From the NCBI GenBank assembly GCA_004377355.1, contig SOIB01000205.1:1-44842 (forward strand): DNA of 44,842 nt, read 5' to 3'. The notes beneath the pieces are model-generated. The model saw nothing but the letters and a program-made list of their open reading frames with translations, did no database searches and was not told the DNA's origin. This DNA comes from Candidatus Stahliibacteriota bacterium (GTDB taxonomy: Bacteria; Hydrothermota; UBA3072). Positions 1-7,191 of this stretch are shown piece after piece (the first letter of the stretch is position 1; the number at the start of each line of letters is the position of its first letter). The translations under genes were made by a program, and so were the position numbers.

Positions 1-48
1 GCAAGTTTCGATGGGGTTATGGAGCGGTATGAGGATTCAACACCGTGA
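1..48 (+). CDS. Partial C-terminus of phage structural protein
   Basis: The first 15 codons are open in frame 1 and end at a TGA at 46-48. They encode the same last residues (ending ERYEDSTP) as the complete gene at 43687-44496. This is the tail end of that gene, seen again because the window wraps around the genome. Its stop overlaps the GTG start of the next gene (GTGA). Confidence 0.85.
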   Translation, partial: ASFDGVMERYEDSTP

Positions 49-518
49 AATATACAGTAAGATATGCTCATCTTGAATCTATGTCTCATCTTAAAGTTGG
101 AGATTCATTAAAGTTTGGTGATTTTATTGGAATAATGGGAACTTCAGGTCAATCAAAATTTAATCATCTTCATATTGATCTGATTTATGGATTTGTCAGA
201 AAAATTATCCGACTGAGAGAAATTGGAATTCTTAAAAGATATAAACCCTGTAAAACACAATTAGATTATTTTAAAGATGAGGATCTATTTAAATTCAAAT
301 TGGTAATAACAACTCAATATATGTGTAAAGAATATAAAAAGATTTATGGTAAGAATCATCCAGCTTATGATCTGGTTCCAAAAGATAGACATAGATCAAA
401 AGATCATTTTAAGATATATTTTAATAGAAAAAAGGTTAAAAATGTGGAAATTCTTTTTGTAGGATTTGATCAAATAGGTTACGGCTTCTGTGTTTTAATA
501 GGATATGAAACATTATGA
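45..518 (+). CDS. M23 (LytM-type) endopeptidase with permuted halves; probable endolysin
   Basis: Probable peptidoglycan endopeptidase that cuts peptide cross-links for lysis. The protein is 157 residues and starts at a GTG overlapping the upstream stop. It opens with what is normally the C-terminal half of an M23 domain: YAHL (His9), a VGD-x5-GD-x-IG stretch (residues 18-29), GTSGQS (32-37) and HLH (41-43). After a linker of about 60 residues comes what is normally the N-terminal half: HPAYD (His105, Asp109) and a GYGFCVLIGY strand near the C-terminus. All five residues expected from LytM are present (zinc ligands H105, D109, H43; catalytic H9, H41), but the order is circularly permuted. There is no signal peptide, so export would need the holin next to it. 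Assignment to M23 is confident; the permutation is read from motif order and activity is inferred. Confidence 0.8.
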   Translation: MKYTVRYAHLESMSHLKVGDSLKFGDFIGIMGTSGQSKFNHLHIDLIYGFVRKIIRLREIGILKRYKPCKTQLDYFKDEDLFKFKLVITTQYMCKEYKKIYGKNHPAYDLVPKDRHRSKDHFKIYFNRKKVKNVEILFVGFDQIGYGFCVLIGYETL

Positions 519-718
519 CAGAAAAAATGAAAAAGAAAATGGGATCAAGAAGATGGTGGATAGTTTTATGGGCAATATTATATGTTACAGGAATGTCAAT
601 TTATGGTGTAGCTGCAAATAATAGTGATGTTTGGGTTGCTATAGGAATTATTGGTGGAATTATAGTTTCTTATATGACAATTAGTTCATTAAAGAAAAGA
701 AAGGAAGGAGAAGAATGA
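515..718 (+). CDS. Putative holin, two transmembrane segments
   Basis: A 67-residue protein with a basic N-terminus, two hydrophobic segments (about residues 14-34 and 39-59) and a charged tail ending KKRKEGEE. Size, topology and charge fit a class II holin that permeabilises the inner membrane and lets the endopeptidase reach the wall. The start overlaps the endopeptidase stop (ATGA), so the two are translationally coupled. The final codons carry the purine-rich ribosome binding site used by the next two genes. Holins share little sequence, so the call rests on topology and position between a peptidase and spanin-like genes. Confidence 0.65.
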   Translation: MTEKMKKKMGSRRWWIVLWAILYVTGMSIYGVAANNSDVWVAIGIIGGIIVSYMTISSLKKRKEGEE

Positions 719-1191
719 AATGCAGAAAGTATTTAAGTATATTATTGTCGGTGTTATTGCTGTTCTCATTTTCGGTTCAGGGTTTATCACAGGATGTGCC
801 TATTCCCGTGGAACAACTAAAGGCTTGGAGCGAGAGAACGCAGAATTACAGGGATCAATTAGAAGTTATTCAGCTACAATTGAAAGCCTCAACTCAGACC
901 GTATCAGAATTGCTGGAAGAGTCAGTGATCTTGAATCAGAAATTGTTGAACTGGGAACAGAAACACCTGAAATTATTGACATCAGCGAAAGTATTGAAAC
1001 TGGACTGGGATCTTTATCTGGAAGAATCAGCGATAGCAGACAGGGAATTCAGAAAGTTGCAGATGGACTTGGAGAACTTAATTCAGAGCTACAATTCTAT
1101 ATTGAAAGGGCAGAAAATCCGTAACGGAATAATTATAGGAGAAACAGCCACAATACTGATTCTTGTACTGATTTTAATATTCGGCAGATAA
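715..1191 (+). CDS. Spanin-like coiled-coil membrane protein, outer frame
   Basis: 158 residues: a signal-peptide-like N-terminus (residues 1-25, rich in Leu), a long Gln/Leu/Glu-rich coiled-coil body (about 30-130) and a C-terminal hydrophobic segment (about 137-157). The start ATG overlaps the holin stop and uses the site GGAAGGAG. A second coiled-coil membrane protein (720-1124) lies wholly inside this gene in another frame. The C-terminal transmembrane segment extends past the end of that inner gene, which argues that this frame is real. Position after endopeptidase and holin suggests a role in outer membrane disruption, but no spanin family signature is recognised. It has no lipobox. Confidence 0.55.
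   Translation: MKCRKYLSILLSVLLLFSFSVQGLSQDVPIPVEQLKAWSERTQNYRDQLEVIQLQLKASTQTVSELLEESVILNQKLLNWEQKHLKLLTSAKVLKLDWDLYLEESAIADREFRKLQMDLENLIQSYNSILKGQKIRNGIIIGETATILILVLILIFGR
720..1124 (+). CDS. Embedded spanin-like coiled-coil membrane protein, inner frame
   Basis: 134 residues with an N-terminal hydrophobic segment (about residues 5-25) ending in FITGC (Cys26, possibly lipidated, a weak lipobox). A long heptad-patterned body follows (about residues 35-130). It starts only five bases after the outer gene and can use the same ribosome binding site (701-710). It lies completely inside 715-1191 in a different frame. The arrangement recalls Rz1 nested in Rz of lambda, where the inner gene is a lipoprotein and the outer one an inner-membrane protein. 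Both readings look like real membrane-tethered coiled coils. One could be a shadow of the other; this frame has the more convincing heptads. Confidence 0.6.
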   Translation: MQKVFKYIIVGVIAVLIFGSGFITGCAYSRGTTKGLERENAELQGSIRSYSATIESLNSDRIRIAGRVSDLESEIVELGTETPEIIDISESIETGLGSLSGRISDSRQGIQKVADGLGELNSELQFYIERAENP

Positions 1192-1202
1192 CATAAAATT
1201 CC

Positions 1203-1229
1203 AGATCCTCATTATTGGGGATCTTTTTT
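1203..1229 (+). terminator. Rho-independent terminator after lysis cassette
   Basis: Stem AGATCCTC / GGGGATCT (8 pairs with one G-T pair), loop ATTATT, followed by a run of T to 1229. It lies 12 bases after the stop of the lysis genes and just before the early promoter, so it separates late from early transcription. Confidence 0.85.
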
Positions 1230-1239
1230 AATATATTAC

Positions 1240-1268
1240 TTGACGAAAACATTTTAATAAACTACATT
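1240..1268 (+). promoter_or_regulatory. Sigma70-type early promoter
   Basis: TTGACG at 1240-1245, 17-base spacer, TACATT at 1263-1268. It lies directly after the terminator and ahead of the long early operon. The predicted transcription start, about 7 bases after the -10 box, falls at or next to the ATG at 1275, so the first gene may be translated from a leaderless message. Box match is good at -35 (5 of 6) and moderate at -10 (4 of 6). Confidence 0.6.
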
Positions 1269-1274
1269 TAGGAT

Positions 1275-1469
1275 ATGACTAAATTATATACAACCAAAGA
1301 GGTGATAACTGAAGAGGGTATCACTCAACCGATTGCCTTGAAATGGGCAAAAGAGAATGGTGTTACCATGCTCGGGAATCAATACGTGTGGAAAAAATCA
1401 GAGAAAGAAGCCTTCCATAAAAGGAATAAGAAACGTGGAAGAAAGAAGATGTCGAAGGAGGAGATGTAA
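1275..1469 (+). CDS. Small helix-turn-helix DNA-binding protein
   Basis: 64 residues. The N-terminus (YTTKEV, then GITQPIALKWAKENGV) reads like a MerR/excisionase-type helix-turn-helix, followed by a very basic tail (HKRNKKRGRKK). As the first gene after the early promoter it could regulate the operon or act in replication. There is no proper ribosome binding site upstream, which fits a leaderless start. The family is assigned from the pattern only. Confidence 0.6.
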   Translation: MTKLYTTKEVITEEGITQPIALKWAKENGVTMLGNQYVWKKSEKEAFHKRNKKRGRKKMSKEEM

Positions 1470-1471
1470 AA

Positions 1472-2446
1472 TTGAACCTGTTTAAAAAAGAAAAAACCAA
1501 AGAGATTGTCGCCGTTCAGAAGAGAGAAATCTCGACTCCAATAACAGATGACCTTTTGAATAAATTCATGAAAACTATGGGGATCGGAACACAGCTTCTG
1601 CCTTACGAAATGGAAGCCTATAAAGAAATGGCTAAGATGTATCAGCTTAATCCTTTCAAGCGAGAAATCCATGTTGTAGCTTACGGAAAGGGCGAATACA
1701 GAACGTTAGCCATTACCGTAGGGTACGAGACGTACCTGAAGAAAGCTGAGGAATCCGGCTTAATGGAATACTGGGATATAGAAACGGCTTCGGCAGAAAC
1801 TCCGATAGAGAAGTATTGGGCAACATTAGTGGTGAAAAGGAAAGATAGGTCGAGAGTCCAGAAGTGGACAGTTCATTATACGGAAGCTTTTCAGACAAAA
1901 AAAGACGGAACTCCGAACAAATTTTGGGTTAAACAGCCGAGAATGATGACCAGAAAAACAGCTATGTCTCAGGGCTTCAGACTCTTCTTTGAAGATGTTC
2001 TCCATGGGATTCCTTATACTATTGATGAAATGCCGGATCATGATGAAAGAGATGTAACTCCAGAAGATCCCAAACCTATCAAACAGGAAACCCGGAGTGA
2101 TCACGAACTTCCTCAAAAGCCATTCAGCAAACCTTTTAGTAAATCCAAACCTCCAGCACAGACAGTGATGGATGCAGAAGGCTTGCCAGAGCATCAGAAC
2201 CAATCTGCACCTATATTACCATCAGAATTCGAAGAACGTGCGGCAGAGGAGCCGCAGACACCCAAAATCAACTATTTTCATGAGATAATAGCTCTGGTAA
2301 ACAAGAGTAAATTGCCTCCTATGTCAAATGATCAATATCCAAAAGGGAAAATGGATTACATAAAATCGGCAAAAGAGCATATGAACGATCAGAATCTACT
2401 AAAAGACTTATTTAACGATCTGGTGAGGGATACAAGTAATGGATGA
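1472..2446 (+). CDS. recT: RecT/Bet-family single-strand annealing protein
   Basis: 324 residues. It pairs complementary single strands during phage recombination and replication, working with the 5'-3' exonuclease encoded nearby. The RecT/Bet core covers about residues 20-190 and includes the characteristic stretch NPFKREIHVVAYGKG followed by TVGYETYLKKAEESG. A Pro/Gln-rich low-complexity linker (about 190-260) and a separate C-terminal segment follow, which in such proteins often contacts partner proteins. The start is a TTG, supported by the site AAGGAGGAG ending about 10 bases upstream. The nuclease partner is at 3814-4386, two small genes and a coiled-coil gene away. Confidence 0.85.
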   Translation: MNLFKKEKTKEIVAVQKREISTPITDDLLNKFMKTMGIGTQLLPYEMEAYKEMAKMYQLNPFKREIHVVAYGKGEYRTLAITVGYETYLKKAEESGLMEYWDIETASAETPIEKYWATLVVKRKDRSRVQKWTVHYTEAFQTKKDGTPNKFWVKQPRMMTRKTAMSQGFRLFFEDVLHGIPYTIDEMPDHDERDVTPEDPKPIKQETRSDHELPQKPFSKPFSKSKPPAQTVMDAEGLPEHQNQSAPILPSEFEERAAEEPQTPKINYFHEIIALVNKSKLPPMSNDQYPKGKMDYIKSAKEHMNDQNLLKDLFNDLVRDTSNG

Positions 2447-2645
2447 ATACGATGTTCTGAATGCTAATAATCTACCGGAAAATATTATGAATAGAACTCT
2501 ATGGTGGGGTGATAATAACTATAAACCCTTCAAACTATCCGATTATCCTATAGCAAGTAATAAGGCTACACCAGAAAAAATTTTAAAAGATATATTATTT
2601 AGACTGAGAGGTGGAGAACGTATATATATATCAAAAAGGAAATAG
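2439..2645 (+). CDS. Hypothetical protein
   Basis: 68 residues, overlapping the end of recT by 8 bases. It is Asn/Trp-rich near the middle (MNRTLWWGDNNYKPF) with a basic C-terminus. No family is recognised. Position inside the recombination cluster is the only hint of a role. Confidence 0.6.
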   Translation: MDEYDVLNANNLPENIMNRTLWWGDNNYKPFKLSDYPIASNKATPEKILKDILFRLRGGERIYISKRK

Positions 2646-2648
2646 AAA

Positions 2649-2969
2649 ATGGTTGAATTAACCAAAACAAAAGCTAAAGAAATTACTCTGGAAGTGTGGC
2701 GATATCTAAGAGATAATCCGGCAGTTGGCGATAAGGAAAATTTACCGGAGAGGATTTACAATAAGATTGAAGATTTTTCAGGTGGTTGTGCTCTATGTGA
2801 AATAGATGGAGCAGAAAATTGCAGTTTTTGCCCACTAAGAGATTTATCTGGGGGCAACGATAATTGTTCTGACTATTGGTCCTGGACAAGTGCCAACACC
2901 AAAGAGAAAAGATCTGAAGCGGCTGGCAGAATTATAAAACTTGTAGAAAACTGGGAACCGGAAGATTAA
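2649..2969 (+). CDS. Cys-rich phage protein
   Basis: 106 residues. The N-terminus (LTKTKAKEITLEVWRYL) and a Cys cluster (CALC near residue 50, CSFCPL near 60, NCSDYWSW near 75) follow a pattern common in small phage proteins of early operons, probably a zinc-binding fold. The start follows the previous stop by three bases. Function unknown. Confidence 0.7.
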   Translation: MVELTKTKAKEITLEVWRYLRDNPAVGDKENLPERIYNKIEDFSGGCALCEIDGAENCSFCPLRDLSGGNDNCSDYWSWTSANTKEKRSEAAGRIIKLVENWEPED

Positions 2970-3173
2970 ATGGCACATAAATATGAATCAGGAACGGATG
3001 TTGTTATTGTGCATGAAGGTATAGAGCTTAAAAGATTTACTCTTTATGAGGATTGGGCCCATACAGATGCCAGAAAATATTGTAATAAAATAGATAGAGA
3101 TCCGGCATTTCTAAAAAGTGAACTTGAGAGAATAGCCAAGAAGGAAGAGAATAAATGTCAGAAAAAGAAATAG
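2970..3173 (+). CDS. Hypothetical protein
   Basis: 67 residues, beginning directly after the previous stop. Charged, with a Lys-rich C-terminus (RIAKKEENKCQKKK). Its last 19 bases overlap the next gene. No family recognised. Confidence 0.6.
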   Translation: MAHKYESGTDVVIVHEGIELKRFTLYEDWAHTDARKYCNKIDRDPAFLKSELERIAKKEENKCQKKK

Positions 3174-3814
3174 AAATTGAAGTAATTAACCCTGAAGTAA
3201 AACTGAAAAAAGCTTCAACAGATGTATCGGTAATGGTAAAAGAACTTTCCATTAAAACAGAAGATGATTATTCAATAGCTCAGGTATTGGGGAAGGCTAT
3301 TAATGAAATAATTAAAGATGTGAAGTCTCACTTCTCCCCGATAAAACAAAGTACGCAGAAAGCTCATAAAGATGCTGTAGCTCTGGAAAAAACATTTCTT
3401 AAAGGACCGACAGAAAGCAAGGAAAAGCTGAAAAAACTCATGATATCATTTGAGGAAGAGCAGGAAGCAATCAGGCTGGCCAAAGAAGAAAAAATTAAGA
3501 CAGAATTGCAGAAAAATATTGATCAGGGAAATGAAATAGCTAACGGGATCATATCAGCTCTCGATCCAGAGGCTAATGTAGCTGTAGCCGATGTTCATGT
3601 TCAATCAACTTTTAAGACTGCCGGATCTACGACCGATAACTGGAAAGGGGAAGTAATCGATTTTCACAAATTCCTTATGGCAGTTGTCAGGTTAGGTTAT
3701 ACAGAGTTTCTTGAAGTTAATCAGAAGGCTTTAAATGATTATGCAAAATCGACAGAAGGGAAAAAGCTTTTCGATGGAGTTAGATTCTACAACAATAAAG
3801 TGAAGAAGTTTTAA
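3155..3814 (+). CDS. Coiled-coil phage recombination-cluster protein
   Basis: 219 residues. The N-terminal two thirds is a charged helical, coiled-coil region (about residues 25-135, with LKKLMISFEEEQEAIRLAKE). The C-terminal part has the pattern WKGEV ... LNDYAKSTEG ... GVRFYNNK. This is the layout of a widespread phage protein usually found between recT and the exonuclease. Its biochemical role is not established; a partner of the annealing or nuclease proteins is plausible from position. It overlaps the next gene by one base (TAATG). Confidence 0.7.
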   Translation: MSEKEIEIEVINPEVKLKKASTDVSVMVKELSIKTEDDYSIAQVLGKAINEIIKDVKSHFSPIKQSTQKAHKDAVALEKTFLKGPTESKEKLKKLMISFEEEQEAIRLAKEEKIKTELQKNIDQGNEIANGIISALDPEANVAVADVHVQSTFKTAGSTTDNWKGEVIDFHKFLMAVVRLGYTEFLEVNQKALNDYAKSTEGKKLFDGVRFYNNKVKKF

Positions 3815-4386
3815 TGCTGGAATTCGATGAAGCAAAACATATCTATACATTAGACGGAAGGGAACTTCCGTCTGTGACCACAATATTAAAAAATTGTGGT
3901 TGTATGAAAGCTCTTCCGTTTTATACTGATGCTGGAGCTGCTAACGGGAAAAGAAGGCATTTATTGACAGAACTATATGATAACAGAACACTTGATTGGG
4001 GAACAATAGCCAGCGAGGATATGCCTTATCTGGAGGGTTGGATAACAGCACGAAAGGATTTGAATATTACTGTTGAGCCTTCAGAGATAGAAGTACAATT
4101 ATATCATCCTATTCTTGGTTATGCCGGGACCGCAGATAGAATATGTCTTGTAGATGGAGTAAGAACCATATTAGATATAAAAAACGGCGCACCGGCTAAA
4201 TGGAACGTACTCCAGTTGATTCTATACGGATTGGCTTATTCAGTTCTTTTTGAACAATCTTTACCGGAACTACTATGTGTATATTTGAAGAAAAATGGGA
4301 AATATAAAGCGCAAAAACACGATTATTCAGATCAGAGCTACGCTATAGCGGCAGCAAGAATCCAAAATTGGAAAGGAATAAAATAA
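3814..4386 (+). CDS. PD-(D/E)XK exonuclease, RecB/Cas4-like
   Basis: 190 residues. Probable 5'-3' DNA exonuclease that resects ends for RecT. It begins HIYTLDGRELPSVTTIL, the usual start of this phage nuclease family. Catalytic features: Glu93 in EVQLYHP, GTADRI (Asp108), ILDIKNG (Asp121 and Lys123) and the QLILYGLAY helix (from Gln134). All expected residues are present and the length is normal. It is linked to the next gene by a TAATG overlap. Confidence 0.85.
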   Translation: MLEFDEAKHIYTLDGRELPSVTTILKNCGCMKALPFYTDAGAANGKRRHLLTELYDNRTLDWGTIASEDMPYLEGWITARKDLNITVEPSEIEVQLYHPILGYAGTADRICLVDGVRTILDIKNGAPAKWNVLQLILYGLAYSVLFEQSLPELLCVYLKKNGKYKAQKHDYSDQSYAIAAARIQNWKGIK

Positions 4387-4577
4387 TGGAAGAGGTTATG
4401 CAGGAATTTGTGGAATCTATTAAGAGCACATTTGATATGCTAGAAGATGCCCCAGAGATAAACATCCATAATTTTGATATATCAGATGTTGAAACACTTA
4501 ATGACTTAATGGTAAGAGCCTATAATGAGGTTAATGAAGCCCTAAAAGAACTAGAAGCAGGAGGAATAAATAAATGA
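4386..4577 (+). CDS. Small acidic hypothetical protein
   Basis: 63 residues, strongly acidic and helical. The ATG at 4386 overlaps the nuclease stop and has an AAAGGA site 8 bases upstream; an in-frame TTG at 4368 is less likely. No family recognised. Confidence 0.6.
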   Translation: MEEVMQEFVESIKSTFDMLEDAPEINIHNFDISDVETLNDLMVRAYNEVNEALKELEAGGINK

Positions 4578-4879
4578 GTTACTATGGAATATCAAAGATA
4601 TATTCAGGGTCCCCGAGAGATAAAATAAAACCTACCAGAACAAGAGTAAGCCACAATAGCAGTAACAGAAATAGAGTATTTATTTCTGACAAGCGGGATG
4701 GATTCGATATATTTAAGTTTATTAAAGAATTCCTTGCAAGAGTTGTTCTTCAGATAGAATTAACATCTATCATGACCAAACAGAAAAGATCTCTGATTGT
4801 TAATCAGGGGGCAGGATTTAAAGCACAAAAGTTAATGAGAGAATCGGTTAGAGTTCATCAAAGAAAGGGTGAGAAATGA
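4574..4879 (+). CDS. Basic hypothetical protein
   Basis: 101 residues, very basic (repeated Arg/Lys, Ser and Asn in the first 45 residues), with ATGA overlap to the preceding gene and another at its own end. A nucleic-acid-binding role is possible from charge, but nothing specific is recognised. Confidence 0.6.
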   Translation: MSYYGISKIYSGSPRDKIKPTRTRVSHNSSNRNRVFISDKRDGFDIFKFIKEFLARVVLQIELTSIMTKQKRSLIVNQGAGFKAQKLMRESVRVHQRKGEK

Positions 4880-5358
4880 ATGAAGTTAAGGAGCGGATCA
4901 TAAAAGGCTGGATAGTCTATAAATCTGATCTTCTCAAATCACCGGATAAATACAGGGACAAGAATATAATCTGTTTTGAGTTTGGAGAAGAATATCTAAA
5001 CACTCTTAATATGTTTTCCGGGGAAATAGATTTTACCAAGCCTTTTGAAGTAATTCTACATCCTTGGCCGGAAGAAATAACCGGCAGAGCAAAAAGATTT
5101 TTCTTTACTCTAAGAGACAGAATATGTAAGGCTTCTGGAGATGAATCTAAAGAGTATAAAGAACATATATATCAAACATGTATTGAGTCACTTTTATTGA
5201 GGCATGGAGATGGATTTAAAAATTCAATATCTCAGCTTAATAAACAGGAACTCTGGCAGGCCACAGAAATTATGCTCCAGTGGTGTTTTGAGGCAGATGC
5301 TTATATTGGGGATCTCCAGACAGAATATTATACTGTTAAAGTAATGGTGGGAAAATGA
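4876..5358 (+). CDS. Hypothetical early protein
   Basis: 160 residues. Middle section KPFEVILHPWPEEITGRAKR and a helical C-terminal part (LNKQELWQATEIMLQW). The layout is faintly reminiscent of NinB/Orf-type recombination mediators in lambdoid phages, but no diagnostic motif is visible, so this is only a guess. Coupled on both sides by four-base overlaps. Confidence 0.6.
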   Translation: MNEVKERIIKGWIVYKSDLLKSPDKYRDKNIICFEFGEEYLNTLNMFSGEIDFTKPFEVILHPWPEEITGRAKRFFFTLRDRICKASGDESKEYKEHIYQTCIESLLLRHGDGFKNSISQLNKQELWQATEIMLQWCFEADAYIGDLQTEYYTVKVMVGK

Positions 5359-5753
5359 ATGATAAATTGAGAGAATGCCCTAGATGTGGTAGTAAGGCAA
5401 TATTAAAATCTGCCAACGAAGATAATAGGCGACAGACTAACCAAATTGAATGCACAAATAAACCATGTATAACTTTAACAAGAGCGGCTATGCATGGAGA
5501 AGAAGACATAATCAAACTATGGAACACCCGCCACGAACCAACACACGAAACAGTAGACCAGTGGGAAGAAAGAACAGGAGAGTCTTATCCTGATGATGGG
5601 CCGGTGTGGGGATTGTATCATAATGATATGAAATCAACTAAAAAATGGAAACTTTATGAACACAAAAAAGCTATATACAATTTCACTGTCAGCAAATGCA
5701 TAGTCGCCACCCACCATGGAAAACCGGAGAAAAATAATGATAGCCGGAATTGA
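5355..5753 (+). CDS. Lar-like restriction alleviation / zinc-ribbon protein
   Basis: 132 residues. The N-terminal 55 residues have the Lar pattern: LRECPRCGSKAIL, a second Cys pair (CTNKPC) and ending DIIKLWNTR. The C-terminal part (TVDQWEERTGESYPDDGPVW) matches a module often joined to Lar-like fingers in phages. Lar of the Rac prophage eases type I restriction by boosting host modification; whether this homologue does so is inferred. It overlaps the next gene. Confidence 0.65.
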   Translation: MNDKLRECPRCGSKAILKSANEDNRRQTNQIECTNKPCITLTRAAMHGEEDIIKLWNTRHEPTHETVDQWEERTGESYPDDGPVWGLYHNDMKSTKKWKLYEHKKAIYNFTVSKCIVATHHGKPEKNNDSRN

Positions 5754-6198
5754 TCCTTCATATGCGAAACCAATAGCAATCGCATTATGGAAAGATAAGC
5801 TTATAGCTACATTTAAATTTGATGCTGAGTTGAATCATTCAGTAGTCGATGCTCTAGTGAAGATCTTCAAAAGTGTCGAAAAGGTCTATATAGAAGATCA
5901 ATATTTTAGTCAAAACGCCGATACACTCAAGAAACTTTCCAGATGTACTGGAGAACTTATAGGAATCTGTAAAATGGTTCATACCGAATATGAATTAGTA
6001 GCTCCGGCAACCTGGCAGAGCAGAGCCGGTTTATATGGTAAAAGACCTAAAGACTTAACAGATTACAAATGGAAGAAATTAAAAAACTCTATGTTGATTA
6101 AAGCTGCTGCCAAAGTATCAAATTCAGATCCGGTAGACGAAGATGAAGCTTCAGCAATAATGATCGCATATGTAATGAGTGTTAAAAAATGCAAATAA
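5737..6198 (+). CDS. RuvC-like Holliday junction resolvase
   Basis: 153 residues. Probable structure-specific nuclease that resolves branched DNA during recombination or before packaging. RNase H-fold acidic residues: Asp6 in GIDPSYAKPIA, Glu53 in VYIEDQYF and the DEDEASAIMIAY cluster near residue 134-145. The start was set at the ATG at 5737, which has GGAG 7 bases upstream and begins the fold directly; an upstream in-frame ATG at 5716 would add seven residues and lacks a site. Confidence 0.8.
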   Translation: MIAGIDPSYAKPIAIALWKDKLIATFKFDAELNHSVVDALVKIFKSVEKVYIEDQYFSQNADTLKKLSRCTGELIGICKMVHTEYELVAPATWQSRAGLYGKRPKDLTDYKWKKLKNSMLIKAAAKVSNSDPVDEDEASAIMIAYVMSVKKCK

Positions 6199-6392
6199 AA
6201 TTAACGGTAGATTTACCAGTGGCAGAAATCCATAAATGCACCAAGGGAAAAGTATATAATGCCAGAATGATTCATCATAAAATACGTGGTAGATTAGATT
6301 CTATGGTAATTCTGGCAGAATCAGGGCTAGAAGTAACAGTATTATCTCATGAATATACTATATTGGAGTATGATAATGAAAATAGAAACTAA
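6189..6392 (+). CDS. Hypothetical protein
   Basis: 67 residues, overlapping the resolvase gene by 10 bases. Predicted beta-rich (alternating hydrophobic residues, e.g. MVILAESGLEVTVLSHEYTI). No family recognised. Confidence 0.6.
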   Translation: MQIKLTVDLPVAEIHKCTKGKVYNARMIHHKIRGRLDSMVILAESGLEVTVLSHEYTILEYDNENRN

Positions 6393-6651
6393 ATTAGAAA
6401 TCAGACAGGATGTGTATTTGTTAGACAATAATACTATTGTAGATGCTTATGTAGTAAGGATAACAGCAACAAAGTTTAATTCAAAATGTGGGCAGGGCGA
6501 AGAATCACCTTTCTATGTAGAATACCAAATTAAAAGGAAAGGAAAGCCAGATACTTATCATATCAGGGAAGATGAATTTGAAGAGGAAGAATTATATATA
6601 AATCGGGAAGATTGTCGGAAAGCTTTAATTCTAAAAGTGATGGAGATGTAA
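6376..6651 (+). CDS. Hypothetical protein
   Basis: 91 residues. The start at 6376 has GGAG 9 bases upstream; an in-frame ATG at 6349 would lie deep in the preceding gene. Beta-rich N-terminal half, with an acidic stretch (EDEFEEEELYI) near residue 70. Resembles small phage proteins of unknown role. Confidence 0.6.
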   Translation: MKIETKLEIRQDVYLLDNNTIVDAYVVRITATKFNSKCGQGEESPFYVEYQIKRKGKPDTYHIREDEFEEEELYINREDCRKALILKVMEM

Positions 6652-6797
6652 TGAGTATAAGAGTCAAGGAATGTTTTCAATGCCGTGGCATTAAGTCTCT
6701 TGATAGGTTCTGGCCGAGAGATAAAAAAGAGAAAGGGTTACTATCTAACTGTAAACTTTGCTGTAAATTAAATAAAAAGAATAAAAGGAAAAAATGA
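6651..6797 (+). CDS. Small zinc-finger protein, HNH-associated type
   Basis: 48 residues: CFQC, then a CKLCCK pair about 25 residues later, then a Lys-rich tail. This finger (C..C, D..F, C..C) often accompanies or precedes phage HNH nucleases, and the next gene is HNH-like. The start at 6651 overlaps the preceding stop (TAATG). Confidence 0.6.
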   Translation: MSIRVKECFQCRGIKSLDRFWPRDKKEKGLLSNCKLCCKLNKKNKRKK

Positions 6798-7189
6798 TAG
6801 AAATTGACAGAAATATTCTTAGGGCAGCGAGACAATCCGGTAAGTCGAAAATGTTCGGGGAACTTATTAACTATGAAATAAGGAAGAGGCTGACAGTGAC
6901 AGAAAGAGAAAAGTTTGATTTTTTCATAATAAAGGCAGAGTTATATTATGAGAGAGGGTGCTGCTGTGAAAGATGTAATACCCCTCTTAATCTCCACGGG
7001 TTTGAACTGGCGCATAGAATTGGTCAGGGCGCAATTTCTCTCTATGGCAAGAAAATTATTCATCATAAATTGAATCTTAAAATAGTCTGCCAGTCAAAAG
7101 ACTGTAATGATTTTTTTAATATAGGGAATAAGCCTGGACAGGTAAAAGCTCTGGTGGCAGAAATAAAAGAAGTTATAGAGGGGGAATAG
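6794..7189 (+). CDS. HNH-like nuclease
   Basis: 131 residues. CERCNTPL (about residue 55), then ELAHRI in the position of the HNH His, HKLNL for the Asn, and a second Cys pair (CQSKDCNDFF) followed by NIGNKPG. This is the layout of a phage HNH protein, with an AH in place of the more usual DH. It may be active or a structural remnant. Preceded by a zinc-finger gene in a four-base overlap. Confidence 0.65.
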   Translation: MIEIDRNILRAARQSGKSKMFGELINYEIRKRLTVTEREKFDFFIIKAELYYERGCCCERCNTPLNLHGFELAHRIGQGAISLYGKKIIHHKLNLKIVCQSKDCNDFFNIGNKPGQVKALVAEIKEVIEGE

Positions 7190-7191
7190 AT

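Noticed and set aside
5716-5736. Upstream ATG for the RuvC-like gene
   Set aside because: No ribosome binding site, while GGAG precedes the ATG at 5737, which starts the fold directly.
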